Positions 17,970 to 26,689 of a stretch of DNA of 64,000 nucleotides are shown here, piece after piece. The stretch covers positions 1,984,001-2,048,000 of the forward strand of contig OY764876.1 in assembly GCA_963668595.1 (NCBI GenBank), given 5' to 3'. A program made the translations under genes and the position numbers. The notes under the pieces were generated by a model. It was given only the letters and a program-made list of their open reading frames with translations, ran no database searches and was not told the origin of the DNA. Origin of the DNA: GWE2-42-39 sp963668595 (GTDB lineage: Bacteria > Bacteroidota > Bacteroidia > Bacteroidales > Prolixibacteraceae). Within the stretch, counting starts at the first letter, position 1. The number at the start of each line of letters is the position of its first letter.

Positions 17970-18019
17970 CGTAACAAAAGAAAGGAATTTTCGCGAAGAA
18001 TGACATCCTGTATAAAATA

Positions 18020-18054
18020 TGAATAAATATGCATTATTTGTGAAAAAATATGCA
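18020..18054. promoter_or_regulatory. Tandem ARG boxes upstream of carAB
   Basis: TGAATAAATATGCA at 18020-18033 and TGAAAAAATATGCA at 18041-18054; centres exactly 21 bp apart, as at argR. They match the argR pair (TGMATWWWWATKCA-like). ArgR probably couples carbamoyl-phosphate supply to arginine. Confidence 0.72.
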
Positions 18055-18093
18055 TATATTTTATTTCAGGTAAATTTTATTCGGAATAATTAT

Positions 18094-18101
18094 TACTTTT
18101 G
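18094..18101 (+). promoter_or_regulatory. carA promoter P2 (-7 box)
   Basis: TACTTTTG fits TAnnTTTG and repeats the P1 box. Its -33 region is poor and lies close to the ARG boxes, so activity is uncertain. Transcription from here would give a ~150-nt leader containing the hairpin at 18202-18234. Confidence 0.4.
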
Positions 18102-18201
18102 CACCGAGTTCAACAATTAGAAATTGTTTAATTTTTGAAAGCATTTACGAATTGAGATTATTTAGTCCAATACCGAAGAAAGTTTATTTTAGAATAACAT
18201 C

Positions 18202-18241
18202 ATGCGTTTGCTCTACAACCGTAGCCAAACGCATTTTTTTT
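18202..18241 (+). terminator. Terminator-like attenuator hairpin in the carA leader
   Basis: ATGCGTTTG (18202-18210) pairs with CAAACGCAT (18226-18234), with an inner CTAC/GTAG stem and AACC loop, followed by eight T residues (18234-18241). It ends 17 bp before the carA ATG. No plus-strand gene precedes it, so it can only act on the carA leader itself. The same bases encode a 13-codon open frame (MRLLYNRSQTHFF) with two arginine codons. Confidence 0.65.
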
Positions 18242-18258
18242 AATAAATCGATCATAAA

Positions 18259-19344
18259 ATGACACAGGCAAAAAAAGTCAGATTGGTTCTGGAAGACGGG
18301 ACAGTTTTTGAAGGAAAATCGTTCGGATACGAAAAATCAGTGGCCGGAGAAGTGGTTTTTTACACTGCAATGACCGGTTATCCTGAAAGTTTAACAGATC
18401 CTTCATATACGGGACAGATTCTGGTATCAACCTACCCGTTGATCGGGAATTACGGCATTCCATCGAACGAAGCAGAGGAGGGAGTGGAGAAATTTTACGA
18501 ATCGTTTAAGATTCATGCAACCGGATTGATTATTTCAGATTATTCATTTGAATACAGTCACTGGAATGCAGTAAAAAGCCTTGCCGAATGGTTGAAAGAA
18601 TACCAGGTTCCGGGAATTTTTGGTATTGACACACGAGCCTTAACGAAAATTTTACGTGAGAAAGGTTCAATGCTCGGAAAGATTGAATTTGACGATCAAC
18701 CGATTGATTTATACGATCCAAATAAAGAAAACCTGGTTGCCGTTGCCAGTACAAAAGAAAAAACGGTATATGGAAATGGCGAACACAAAGTAGTTTTGGT
18801 TGATTGTGGAGTAAAATACAACATCATCCGCTGCCTACTGAAACGTGGAGCAACAGTGATTCGGGTTCCGTGGGATTACGATTTCACCAGCGAAGAATTC
18901 GACGGTGTGTTTATCTCGAACGGACCAGGCGACCCGGCCTTGTGCGATGCAACGGTGGAAAATATCCGCAAAACCATCGACCGCAACATTCCAATTATGG
19001 GAATCTGTCTGGGCAACCAATTGCTTGCCCGTGCAGCCGGAGCTGAGACCTACAAGCTGAAATACGGTCACCGCAGCCACAACCAGCCGGTATTATTAAC
19101 CGGAACGAACCGTTGCTTTATCACTTCGCAAAACCACGGTTATGCCGTAGCTCCCGACAGTTTGCCTGCTGATTGGGAAGCCTTGTTTGTGAACGTGAAT
19201 GACAACACCAACGAAGGAATCCGTCACAAAACCAAACCATTCTTCTCAACACAGTTTCACCCCGAAGCATCAAGCGGCCCGGTGGATACCGAGTTCCTGT
19301 TTGATGATTTCATTCAGAACATTGTTGATAGCAAGAAAAAGTAG
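18259..19344 (+). CDS. carA: Carbamoyl-phosphate synthase small subunit (CarA)
   Basis: 361 residues. The N-terminal CPSase domain begins VRLVLEDGTVFEGKSFG. The C-terminal class I glutamine amidotransferase has the nucleophile C250 in MGICLGNQLLA and a histidine/glutamate pair in FHPEAS. It hydrolyses glutamine and passes ammonia to CarB. The product, carbamoyl phosphate, feeds both the carbamoyltransferase of the arginine cluster and pyrimidine synthesis. ARG boxes, two possible promoters and an attenuator-like hairpin precede it, so control by both arginine and another signal is plausible. Confidence 0.97.
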   Translation: MTQAKKVRLVLEDGTVFEGKSFGYEKSVAGEVVFYTAMTGYPESLTDPSYTGQILVSTYPLIGNYGIPSNEAEEGVEKFYESFKIHATGLIISDYSFEYSHWNAVKSLAEWLKEYQVPGIFGIDTRALTKILREKGSMLGKIEFDDQPIDLYDPNKENLVAVASTKEKTVYGNGEHKVVLVDCGVKYNIIRCLLKRGATVIRVPWDYDFTSEEFDGVFISNGPGDPALCDATVENIRKTIDRNIPIMGICLGNQLLARAAGAETYKLKYGHRSHNQPVLLTGTNRCFITSQNHGYAVAPDSLPADWEALFVNVNDNTNEGIRHKTKPFFSTQFHPEASSGPVDTEFLFDDFIQNIVDSKKK

Positions 19345-19544
19345 AGTGGCGAATTTCGAGATACGAATTACGAAATGCAAATGAGCAAACATGAATTACC
19401 CGATCTATTGAAGTTGTATAAAAAAGCAAAAAACTGAGTTCAATTTTTATTGCCCGAACAAAGCAACTCATACTGAAATGACAATGGTAACTCGCAAAAT
19501 GTATATCGTAAATCGATGAAGAGGAAATATTAACACAACATATC

Positions 19545-22500
19545 ATGTCAGTAAACAAAGAAATTAAAAAAGTCATCGTTCTGGGATCAGGTGCACTAAA
19601 AATCGGAGAAGCCGGCGAATTCGACTACTCTGGCTCACAAGCCCTGAAAGCCCTCAAAGAAGAAGGTGTTGAAACGGTACTGATCAACCCGAACATTGCA
19701 ACGATCCAGACTTCAGAAAACATTGCCGACCGGATTTATTTCCTTCCGGTTACTGCTTATTTTGTTGAAGAAGTAATCAAAAAAGAACAACCGGACGGAA
19801 TCTTACTTGCTTTTGGTGGCCAAACAGCCCTCAACTGCGGAGTGGAATTGTTCCGCACAGGTGTTCTTGAAAAGTACAATGTGAAAGTGGTTGGAACACC
19901 GGTTCAGTCGATCATCGACACCGAAGACCGCGACATTTTTGCCAAAAAACTGGGTGAAATCAGTGTAAAAACACCCAAAAGCATTGCTTGCGAAAACATG
20001 GAAGAAGCCCGTATTGCCGTAGCCAAAATCGGTTATCCGATTATTGTGCGTGCTGCCTACACTCTGGGTGGACTCGGTAGTGGTTTTTGCAACAATGACC
20101 AGGAATTGGAAACACTGGGAGCCAAAGCTTTTTCGTATTCACCTCAGATTTTGGTTGAAGAATCAATCAAAGGATGGAAAGAAGTGGAGTACGAAGTGGT
20201 GCGCGACCAGTACAACAACTGTATCACGGTTTGTAACATGGAAAACTTCGACCCGCTGGGAATTCACACCGGCGAAAGTATCGTTGTTGCTCCGTCGCAA
20301 ACATTAACCAATTCAGAATACCACAAACTGCGCGAAATTTCAATCCGCATCATCCGCCACATTGGTGTGATTGGCGAATGTAACGTTCAGTTTGCACTCG
20401 ATCCGTATTCGGAAGATTACCGTGTAATTGAAGTAAATGCCCGTTTGTCGCGTTCGTCTGCACTGGCATCGAAAGCAACCGGTTATCCGCTCGCTTTTGT
20501 AGCTGCCAAATTGGGTTTGGGCTACGGCTTGCACGAACTCAAAAATTCGGTAACCAAAGTAACTACCGCAGCATTCGAACCAGCACTCGACTACATCGTT
20601 TGTAAAATTCCACGCTGGGACCTGAACAAATTCGTTGGTGTTTCGAAAAACCTTGGAAGCTCAATGAAAAGTGTGGGCGAAATCATGTCGATTGGCCGAA
20701 CCTTCGAAGAAGCCATTCAGAAAGGTATTCGCATGGTTGGATTGGGCATGCACGGTTTTGTTGGAAACAAAGGCGAAGTTACAATAGAACAAATTGACGA
20801 GGAACTGGTTAACCCAACCGACCGTCGTATTTTTGCCATTGCCGAAGCATTCAATAAAGGATATTCGGTAGAAGACATTCATCAGAAAACACGCATCGAC
20901 CGCTGGTTTCTGCAAAAACTTCAGAATATACATCAGCTGAAGAATGAACTGGAAAGCCTGAATACACTAGAAGAAATGAACGACGATTTGCTTCTTCAAG
21001 CTAAAAAATCAGGTTTCTCCGATTTCCAATTGGCTCGTTTAGTTCTGAAATCGGCCAATGCGATGATTAATGGCGACCTGATAAAAGTGCGCGAACATCG
21101 TAAAATGAAAGGCATTGTTCCGGCCGTGAAACAGATTGACACCCTGGCTGGAGAATATCCTGCACAGACCAACTATCTGTACCTGACTTACAACGGAACA
21201 GAAAACGATATTACTTTCCTGCGCGACAATAAATCGGTAATTGTACTGGGCTCGGGAGCCTATCGCATCGGTAGTTCTGTTGAATTCGACTGGTGTAGCG
21301 TAAATGCGATCAATACCATTCACAAAGAAGGGTATCGTTCCATCATGATCAATTACAACCCTGAAACCGTAAGTACCGACTACGATAGCTGCGATCGCCT
21401 GTATTTCGATGAATTGACTTTCGAACGTGTGATGGACATCATCGATCTGGAAATTCCGAAAGGAGTAGTACTTTCGATGGGAGGACAAATCCCGAACAAC
21501 CTGGCAATGAAGCTGCACAAACAAAATGTGCCGATTCTGGGTACTTCAGCAACAAAAATAGACAATGCCGAGGACCGCAAGAAATTCTCGTCATTGCTTG
21601 ATGAACTAAAAGTGGATCAACCACGCTGGTCAGAGCTGACAAGCGTTGATGATATTTTCAGGTTTGTTGACGAAGTTGGGTTCCCTGTACTGATTCGCCC
21701 GTCATACGTGCTCTCCGGAGCGGCCATGAATGTGGTATCAAACAAAGACCAATTGGAACACTTCCTCACATTGGCTGCCAATGTTTCGAAAGAACACCCG
21801 GTAGTGGTTTCCGAATTCATTGAACAAGCAAAAGAAATTGAAATTGATGCCGTAGCAGACAAAGGCGAAATGGTTGCTTACGCCATTTCAGAACACGTTG
21901 AGTTTGCCGGTGTACACTCGGGCGATGCAACCATCGTTTTTCCACCACAAAAACTGTACGTCGAGACAATCCGTCGCATTAAAAGAATATCGCGCGAAAT
22001 TGCGAAGGCGCTCCAGATTTCAGGACCTTTCAATATGCAGTTCCTCGCAAAAGATAACGACATCAAAGTAATTGAATGTAACTTGCGTGCATCGCGTAGT
22101 TTTCCATTCGTATCGAAGGTAATGAAGATCAACCTGATTGAAATTGCCACACAGGTTATGCTGGGCGTTCCATATGTGAAACCCGACAAATCGCTGTTCG
22201 AACTGGATTACGTAGGCGTGAAAGCTCCACAGTTTTCGTTTGCCCGTTTGCTGAATGCTGACCCGGTACTGGGTGTTGACATGTCGTCAACCGGCGAAGT
22301 AGGCTGTATTGGCGAAAATTACTACGAAGCAATTCTGAAATCGATGCTCTCGGTGGGATACCGCATTCCGAAGAAAAATATCCTGATTTCGTCGGGACCT
22401 GCCCGCTCGAAACTTGAAATGCTGCAAAGTGCCCGCATGCTTGAAGCTCGTGGTTACAACCTATATGCCACTGAAGGAACACATCGTTTCTTCCGCGAAA

Positions 22501-22781
22501 ATGGGGTAAATACGACTTTACTGCACTGGCCTGATGAGGAAGACCGCAAGCCCAATACGGTTGATTATCTGAAAGAAAAGAAAATTGATTTGGTAATCAA
22601 TATACCAAAAGACCATACCAAACGGGAGTTGAGCAATGGATATTATATCCGTCGCAGTGCTATCGACTTCAACATCCCGCTGATCACCAACGCACGAGTG
22701 GCAAGCGCCTTTATTTATGCAATTTGTAAGTATAAAATGGACGATATTGTCATTAAAAGTTGGGACGAGTACAAAGCTTAA
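19545..22781 (+). CDS. carB: Carbamoyl-phosphate synthase large subunit (CarB)
   Basis: 1078 residues, full length. The two homologous ATP-grasp halves are seen as VLGSGALKIGEAGEFDYSGS at the N-terminus and VLGSGAYRIGSSVEFDWCS near residue 567, each followed by ATP-grasp features. The last ~130 residues form the MGS-like allosteric domain (YATEGTHRFFRENG...). It makes carbamoyl phosphate from bicarbonate, ammonia and two ATP. It is separated from carA by 200 bp that hold only word-like AT-rich repeats (ACGAATTACGAA), and is followed by a strong terminator. Confidence 0.97.
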   Translation: MSVNKEIKKVIVLGSGALKIGEAGEFDYSGSQALKALKEEGVETVLINPNIATIQTSENIADRIYFLPVTAYFVEEVIKKEQPDGILLAFGGQTALNCGVELFRTGVLEKYNVKVVGTPVQSIIDTEDRDIFAKKLGEISVKTPKSIACENMEEARIAVAKIGYPIIVRAAYTLGGLGSGFCNNDQELETLGAKAFSYSPQILVEESIKGWKEVEYEVVRDQYNNCITVCNMENFDPLGIHTGESIVVAPSQTLTNSEYHKLREISIRIIRHIGVIGECNVQFALDPYSEDYRVIEVNARLSRSSALASKATGYPLAFVAAKLGLGYGLHELKNSVTKVTTAAFEPALDYIVCKIPRWDLNKFVGVSKNLGSSMKSVGEIMSIGRTFEEAIQKGIRMVGLGMHGFVGNKGEVTIEQIDEELVNPTDRRIFAIAEAFNKGYSVEDIHQKTRIDRWFLQKLQNIHQLKNELESLNTLEEMNDDLLLQAKKSGFSDFQLARLVLKSANAMINGDLIKVREHRKMKGIVPAVKQIDTLAGEYPAQTNYLYLTYNGTENDITFLRDNKSVIVLGSGAYRIGSSVEFDWCSVNAINTIHKEGYRSIMINYNPETVSTDYDSCDRLYFDELTFERVMDIIDLEIPKGVVLSMGGQIPNNLAMKLHKQNVPILGTSATKIDNAEDRKKFSSLLDELKVDQPRWSELTSVDDIFRFVDEVGFPVLIRPSYVLSGAAMNVVSNKDQLEHFLTLAANVSKEHPVVVSEFIEQAKEIEIDAVADKGEMVAYAISEHVEFAGVHSGDATIVFPPQKLYVETIRRIKRISREIAKALQISGPFNMQFLAKDNDIKVIECNLRASRSFPFVSKVMKINLIEIATQVMLGVPYVKPDKSLFELDYVGVKAPQFSFARLLNADPVLGVDMSSTGEVGCIGENYYEAILKSMLSVGYRIPKKNILISSGPARSKLEMLQSARMLEARGYNLYATEGTHRFFRENGVNTTLLHWPDEEDRKPNTVDYLKEKKIDLVINIPKDHTKRELSNGYYIRRSAIDFNIPLITNARVASAFIYAICKYKMDDIVIKSWDEYKA

Positions 22782-22810
22782 AAAAGATAAAGCATACAAC
22801 AAAAAAAAAA

Positions 22811-22842
22811 AATCCCGGCCTTGCATCAGGTCGGGATTTTTT
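22811..22842. terminator. Bidirectional terminator after carB
   Basis: AATCCCGGCC (22811-22820) pairs with GGTCGGGATT (22829-22838) around an 8-nt loop. A T-run follows and a 12-residue A-run precedes it, so it can serve carB and the convergent ATPase gene. Confidence 0.85.
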
Positions 22843-22944
22843 ATGGCCGAAAAGGTCGAATATTTTTTGAATTGAAATTATTCACAATGCACACTTCTTC
22901 ATCAATTTCTGCTCATGCGATATAGTCTGACTTTTTCAATCCAA

Positions 22945-24213
22945 CTAAAGAATTTCGTGCAAATTCCAGGCTTGAATGTGTTTGATCCCTTTTCGTAAAG
23001 GCAAAGCAATATCGTCAAGCGAAACAACAACTTTTTCAAAATTATCATCAATTGCTTCCAGCGCTGAATATTCCCGTTCAATAGTTGATTCGTCACTGAG
23101 CATATAGGAACTTTGCAAATAAATAATACGGTCTGCTTTTTTCGCCACAAAATCAATTTCTCTATTCCGCAAAGCTCCAACATAAACATCAAATCCACTA
23201 CGACAAAGCTCCAAAAAAATCAAGTTTTCAACCAGATATCCAAATCCGTAGCCATAGCCGGGATACAAGTAATTTTTGTATGCCAAATCATTGATGTAGA
23301 ATTTTGCAATGCCCGTCAATGTGCCTTTTCCCTTAATGTCATACCTATCGCACCGATGAATAAGGAACGCATCTTCGATATACCCGATATAGTTTGAAAC
23401 AACATCGTAACTTGTTTTCCGGTGCTGCCCTTTGAAGTAGTTTACGATATTGGGAACAGAAATGAGGTTAGACGCGTTATTGACTAAAAAAACGAAAATA
23501 TCTTCCAATAATTTGGGATCACGGATGTTGTTCCGTTGGATTATATCACGTAACAGGACCGTATCTTTTATGGCCGACACATAATTACGCTTAAATTCCG
23601 GCTTTTGCAGCATAAACAATTCAGGAAGGCCTCCACTATTCATATACTCCACGTAGCTTTTCCTATCTTTTTCCTGAGATGTAATACCCAAATATTCGGA
23701 ATAGCAAAACGGAAAAACCTCGAAACAGACATAACGACCAGATAACATGGTAGCCAGTTCGCCCGACAGCATTTTTGAGTTTGAACCACTAATAAACAGT
23801 TCATAGTTTTCCGAAAAATCCTGCGAATAGGAATTGACGACTTTCTCCCATCCTTCAATGAGTTGTACCTCATCAATAAAAATATAAACGGTCCCCGAAG
23901 GGTTAAGTTCATTTTTATACGACTTGATCAGCTCGTCAAGTTCTTTATGTGTTTTCAGAAAATCGAAATCGATAAATTCGCGGTTAATAAACAGAGTATT
24001 TTCGGGTCTGACACCATTCTCTATGAGCTGTTTGGCAACCTGCCTTAAAATGTAGCTTTTCCCCGAACGCCGCTGCCCTATCAGCACCTTGACCAACCTG
24101 TTACCCAACACTTCGATTATTTTACCTGTATATTCGTTGCGCAGGTACCCCCAGTCGAAGGTGTTCGATTTCCATAAATTGTATTTCCTTATTGCTGTAA
24201 TTTTTTCGTCCAT
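22945..24213 (-). CDS. AAA_14/DUF4143 ATPase of unknown role
   Basis: 422 residues from MDEKITAIRKY at 24213; an ATG 12 codons earlier lies inside a palindrome. Walker A is VLIGQRRSGKSYIL (near residue 45) and Walker B is VYIFIDEVQLIEGW, followed by an arginine-finger-like segment. The C-terminal half is the DUF4143 type (GTLTGIAKFYINDLAYKNYL, then a restriction-like EIDFVAKK). These proteins are abundant in Bacteroidota; their function is unsettled, with suggestions ranging from DNA metabolism to defence-related ATPases. It is monocistronic and convergent with carB. I make no functional claim. Confidence 0.88.
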   Translation of the reverse strand: MDEKITAIRKYNLWKSNTFDWGYLRNEYTGKIIEVLGNRLVKVLIGQRRSGKSYILRQVAKQLIENGVRPENTLFINREFIDFDFLKTHKELDELIKSYKNELNPSGTVYIFIDEVQLIEGWEKVVNSYSQDFSENYELFISGSNSKMLSGELATMLSGRYVCFEVFPFCYSEYLGITSQEKDRKSYVEYMNSGGLPELFMLQKPEFKRNYVSAIKDTVLLRDIIQRNNIRDPKLLEDIFVFLVNNASNLISVPNIVNYFKGQHRKTSYDVVSNYIGYIEDAFLIHRCDRYDIKGKGTLTGIAKFYINDLAYKNYLYPGYGYGFGYLVENLIFLELCRSGFDVYVGALRNREIDFVAKKADRIIYLQSSYMLSDESTIEREYSALEAIDDNFEKVVVSLDDIALPLRKGIKHIQAWNLHEIL

Positions 24214-24244
24214 AGATGAATATTCCCCATAAATATACAAAATC

Positions 24245-24260
24245 TTCATCTATAAATGAA
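24245..24260. promoter_or_regulatory. Imperfect 16-bp palindrome before the AAA_14 gene
   Basis: TTCATCTATAAATGAA is symmetric apart from one pair and lies just upstream of the chosen start; a related ATAGATGAA word occurs again at the start codon (24213 region). It could be an operator, possibly self-regulatory. Confidence 0.35.
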
Positions 24261-24409
24261 AATATTCAATTAACCTTCTCCATTTTCTTATTTGTTATAG
24301 ATATAAATCCCCGATAAATAGAGTGGCGGTTACAAATCACCACTTACCTTTACTAATATATCAAATAGCCCGATTAAATAGAGTCGGATATTTCTTGAAT
24401 TGGATTTCG

Positions 24410-26269
24410 CTACTTCCAAATTGTTGACACCATCACGTCGTCGATCCAGTAAACCGATGCTTTTTGAACCTCATCGGCTCCGGCTAAAGGCGGATATTTT
24501 TCCTCGTTGGGAGTATGCCGGTTGGGCCAATTCCGATACGCCCCCGTCCGGAACGAAAGTCTTTCTACCGATTTCACAGCCACGGCAGCAGGCAGATTCT
24601 CGCCTACTTTTTTATCATCTACATACACCGAATAATGGCCTGTGCCTTTTGTACTCATTTCAATACGAAGTGCATACCATTTCCCGTTTTCGTAAGGCAT
24701 CACCGAACGCATTGCCGATCCATCAGTCACTTTTAGCATTCCATCTTTAGCAAAATTCAATTGTACCGGCCGATTGCCAAACTGATCGGCCACTTCAATC
24801 TGAAAATCAGCTGTATCGCGTTCGAGTACTTTTACCCGCAAACTTGCCTTCAGTTCTGAACCTTCTTTAAACACACGAATGGCGCGTGCATAATCGCAGG
24901 CATCGCTATCACTCAACTGAAGACATTTATTTGTTTTTCCATCGGCAACCAGCGATACTTTTGCCCATTGAGGCGAATAAATATTCCAGTCGGTAATTAT
25001 GCCTCCGGCTTCCATATTGTCGAAACGATCGTTTACATCCTTGTCAACCGTATATTTTACAGGAACAGGAATGCGGCAAACCCACATATCTTCTTTATTC
25101 ATGCTGTAAGTCATCCACATGTCAGTCCCCGGAGGATTGCCATTTCCTTCGGTAATTCCGCGCATGTAACACGGGCCAAAATCTTTCCAGCGACCAAAAA
25201 ATCGACGCGGAGGGACTTCTGCCTGCACCAGCAACAAATTATCGAAAATGATACCATCGCTTCCGGTAACCAAAGCCAGAGGAAACCGATATTGAGTTTG
25301 GTCAATCGGGTTGTAGGAAATTGCATAATTACCATCATCAGTGCGCTGTCCCCACATTTTTCCACCCGACATCACCAGCGTTTCGGCCTTCACCGGATCA
25401 GAAAATGTTTTTCCTTCGTCGTCAGACAAAGCACACCACGATTTTTTCCACAGTCCTACTAATTTGCCATCTCTCCGGTGATACCACGACAGTGCCTGTT
25501 CCGATTTCCGGAACGTATAAAAACCATCTATTCCATTGTCTTCTTCCCACCACTGCAACGTGTATAATTTATCGGCAAGCAAAGCATCGCAAGCCTGAAC
25601 AAAGCCCTGATCGGTTGAACTTTTATAAAACGGATAGCTGGTATTGGTTTCATTCCATGAAGTATGGCTATCGTAACGAATAAAATAAATTGGTCCAAAC
25701 GATCCGTCGCGATAAATTTCGCGAACAACCCGGCCAATTCCACCTTCCCGGAAAGGATTTTCGCTGTGCGCATAAAATGCAAGTGTCAGCAAACGGTTGT
25801 TGGGAGCCACATAAAATCCCATTCGCTGATGCATCATGTATCCGGTACATCCCTCGGGAATGCTCACTCCTGCGGGAGCTTTATACGGAGGAAACAGCAC
25901 TTGCGGAAATCCCCAGCTTCGCCCGTCTTTCGAGCTTACCAACATGGTTTGCACCGGAGGCACATGCTCGTCGGCCTCGCCACTAATGTATTGCTGAAAA
26001 AAAGTATTGTTCCAGTACACCAAATTCGAAGCATGGTTGTAAGTCCAGCCAAACCCATCAGAAAGTTCAGGCTGAGTGCGATTTGCCCGCATAGTTTGAA
26101 TATTTTCGACACCAATTGCATAACGCAAACCCGCTTCGTGGCTTGCCGGATTAATGGAGACACCTCCTACATAGCGAATTGGTTCACTGGTGCTACCTGT
26201 CTGCGCAAATACGCTCTTTATTCCTGAAAAGGATACTATCAGGCAAAAAGAAATAACAAGCTTATTCAT
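24410..26269 (-). CDS. Secreted sialidase-fold (BNR-like) beta-propeller with C-terminal lectin-like domain
   Basis: 619 residues with a signal peptide (ISFCLIVSFSGIKSVFAQ). Residues ~30-400 contain repeated short beta-propeller blades with Asp-box-like words (SSKDGRSW, LSDDEGKTF) as in sialidase-type folds. Residues ~415-615 look like a concanavalin/LamG-type jelly roll (DNMEAGGIITDWNI ... WYALRIEMSTKG ... WIDDVMV). It may be an exo-glycosidase, a polysaccharide lyase or a binding protein; the classical sialidase FRIP and arginine triad were not identified with confidence. It stands alone, with no SusCD neighbour. Confidence 0.6.
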   Translation of the reverse strand: MNKLVISFCLIVSFSGIKSVFAQTGSTSEPIRYVGGVSINPASHEAGLRYAIGVENIQTMRANRTQPELSDGFGWTYNHASNLVYWNNTFFQQYISGEADEHVPPVQTMLVSSKDGRSWGFPQVLFPPYKAPAGVSIPEGCTGYMMHQRMGFYVAPNNRLLTLAFYAHSENPFREGGIGRVVREIYRDGSFGPIYFIRYDSHTSWNETNTSYPFYKSSTDQGFVQACDALLADKLYTLQWWEEDNGIDGFYTFRKSEQALSWYHRRDGKLVGLWKKSWCALSDDEGKTFSDPVKAETLVMSGGKMWGQRTDDGNYAISYNPIDQTQYRFPLALVTGSDGIIFDNLLLVQAEVPPRRFFGRWKDFGPCYMRGITEGNGNPPGTDMWMTYSMNKEDMWVCRIPVPVKYTVDKDVNDRFDNMEAGGIITDWNIYSPQWAKVSLVADGKTNKCLQLSDSDACDYARAIRVFKEGSELKASLRVKVLERDTADFQIEVADQFGNRPVQLNFAKDGMLKVTDGSAMRSVMPYENGKWYALRIEMSTKGTGHYSVYVDDKKVGENLPAAVAVKSVERLSFRTGAYRNWPNRHTPNEEKYPPLAGADEVQKASVYWIDDVMVSTIWK

Positions 26270-26410
26270 TATTCGAATTGGTTTTTAGTTTACAAAAGAG
26301 TCACAAATTTAACCAATACCGATTAAAAAAAGTAGCTTCTACTCTTTTCTTTCCGACAACAAAATATTTATTCCCGAAAAAAAGTCTATATAAAAAATAG
26401 CAAGAGTTAT

Positions 26411-26623
26411 CTATTCCTGATTTTTATCGTCCTGCTGCTTGATGATTTTTTTCAATCGATTTATTTCATAGGATTGTAATGCAAAGAAGGCGATCAGTCC
26501 AACAACCAGGATTGAATTACCGTATGGATAATGTTGTAACTTAAAGAATGCTCCTACCAATACCAATCCAGCAGCAACACTCAAAAGAGTGTTCATCAGC
26601 TTATCTGTTTGCTTTCGATTCAT
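26411..26623 (-). CDS. GldL-like small inner-membrane protein
   Basis: 70 residues with two hydrophobic helices (about residues 11-27 and 37-49). The linker GAFFKLQHYPYGN strongly resembles the N-terminal membrane hairpin of GldL, the proton-channel component of the gliding/type IX secretion motor. The long cytoplasmic part of GldL is missing; instead there is a short basic helix (INRLKKIIKQQDDKNQ). The protein ends normally, so it looks like a genuine mini-homologue, not a broken gene. It lies 66 bp after the helicase gene on the same strand. Function unknown. Confidence 0.72.
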   Translation of the reverse strand: MNRKQTDKLMNTLLSVAAGLVLVGAFFKLQHYPYGNSILVVGLIAFFALQSYEINRLKKIIKQQDDKNQE

Positions 26624-26689
26624 AAATGTTGGTTTTTATTATTTCGGTTCGTTCATTCAAATGGTAACTCTTATAAATTTCGAAAAAAC

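Larger units (their letters stand above)
17910..18258. promoter_or_regulatory. Shared regulatory region between hexosaminidase and carA
   Basis: 349 bp. From left to right it holds a TTTG-N17-TACTTTTG promoter, two tandem ARG boxes, a second TACTTTTG box, a small AACAATT/AATTGTT hairpin (18112-18128) and a terminator-like hairpin before carA. I did not find a convincing minus-strand promoter for the hexosaminidase. Confidence 0.6.

Noticed and set aside
24300..24409. Two similar words (CGATAAATAGAGTGG-like and CGATTAAATAGAGTCGG-like) before the sialidase-fold gene end
   Set aside because: Too short and imperfect to call a repeat family; no associated structure.
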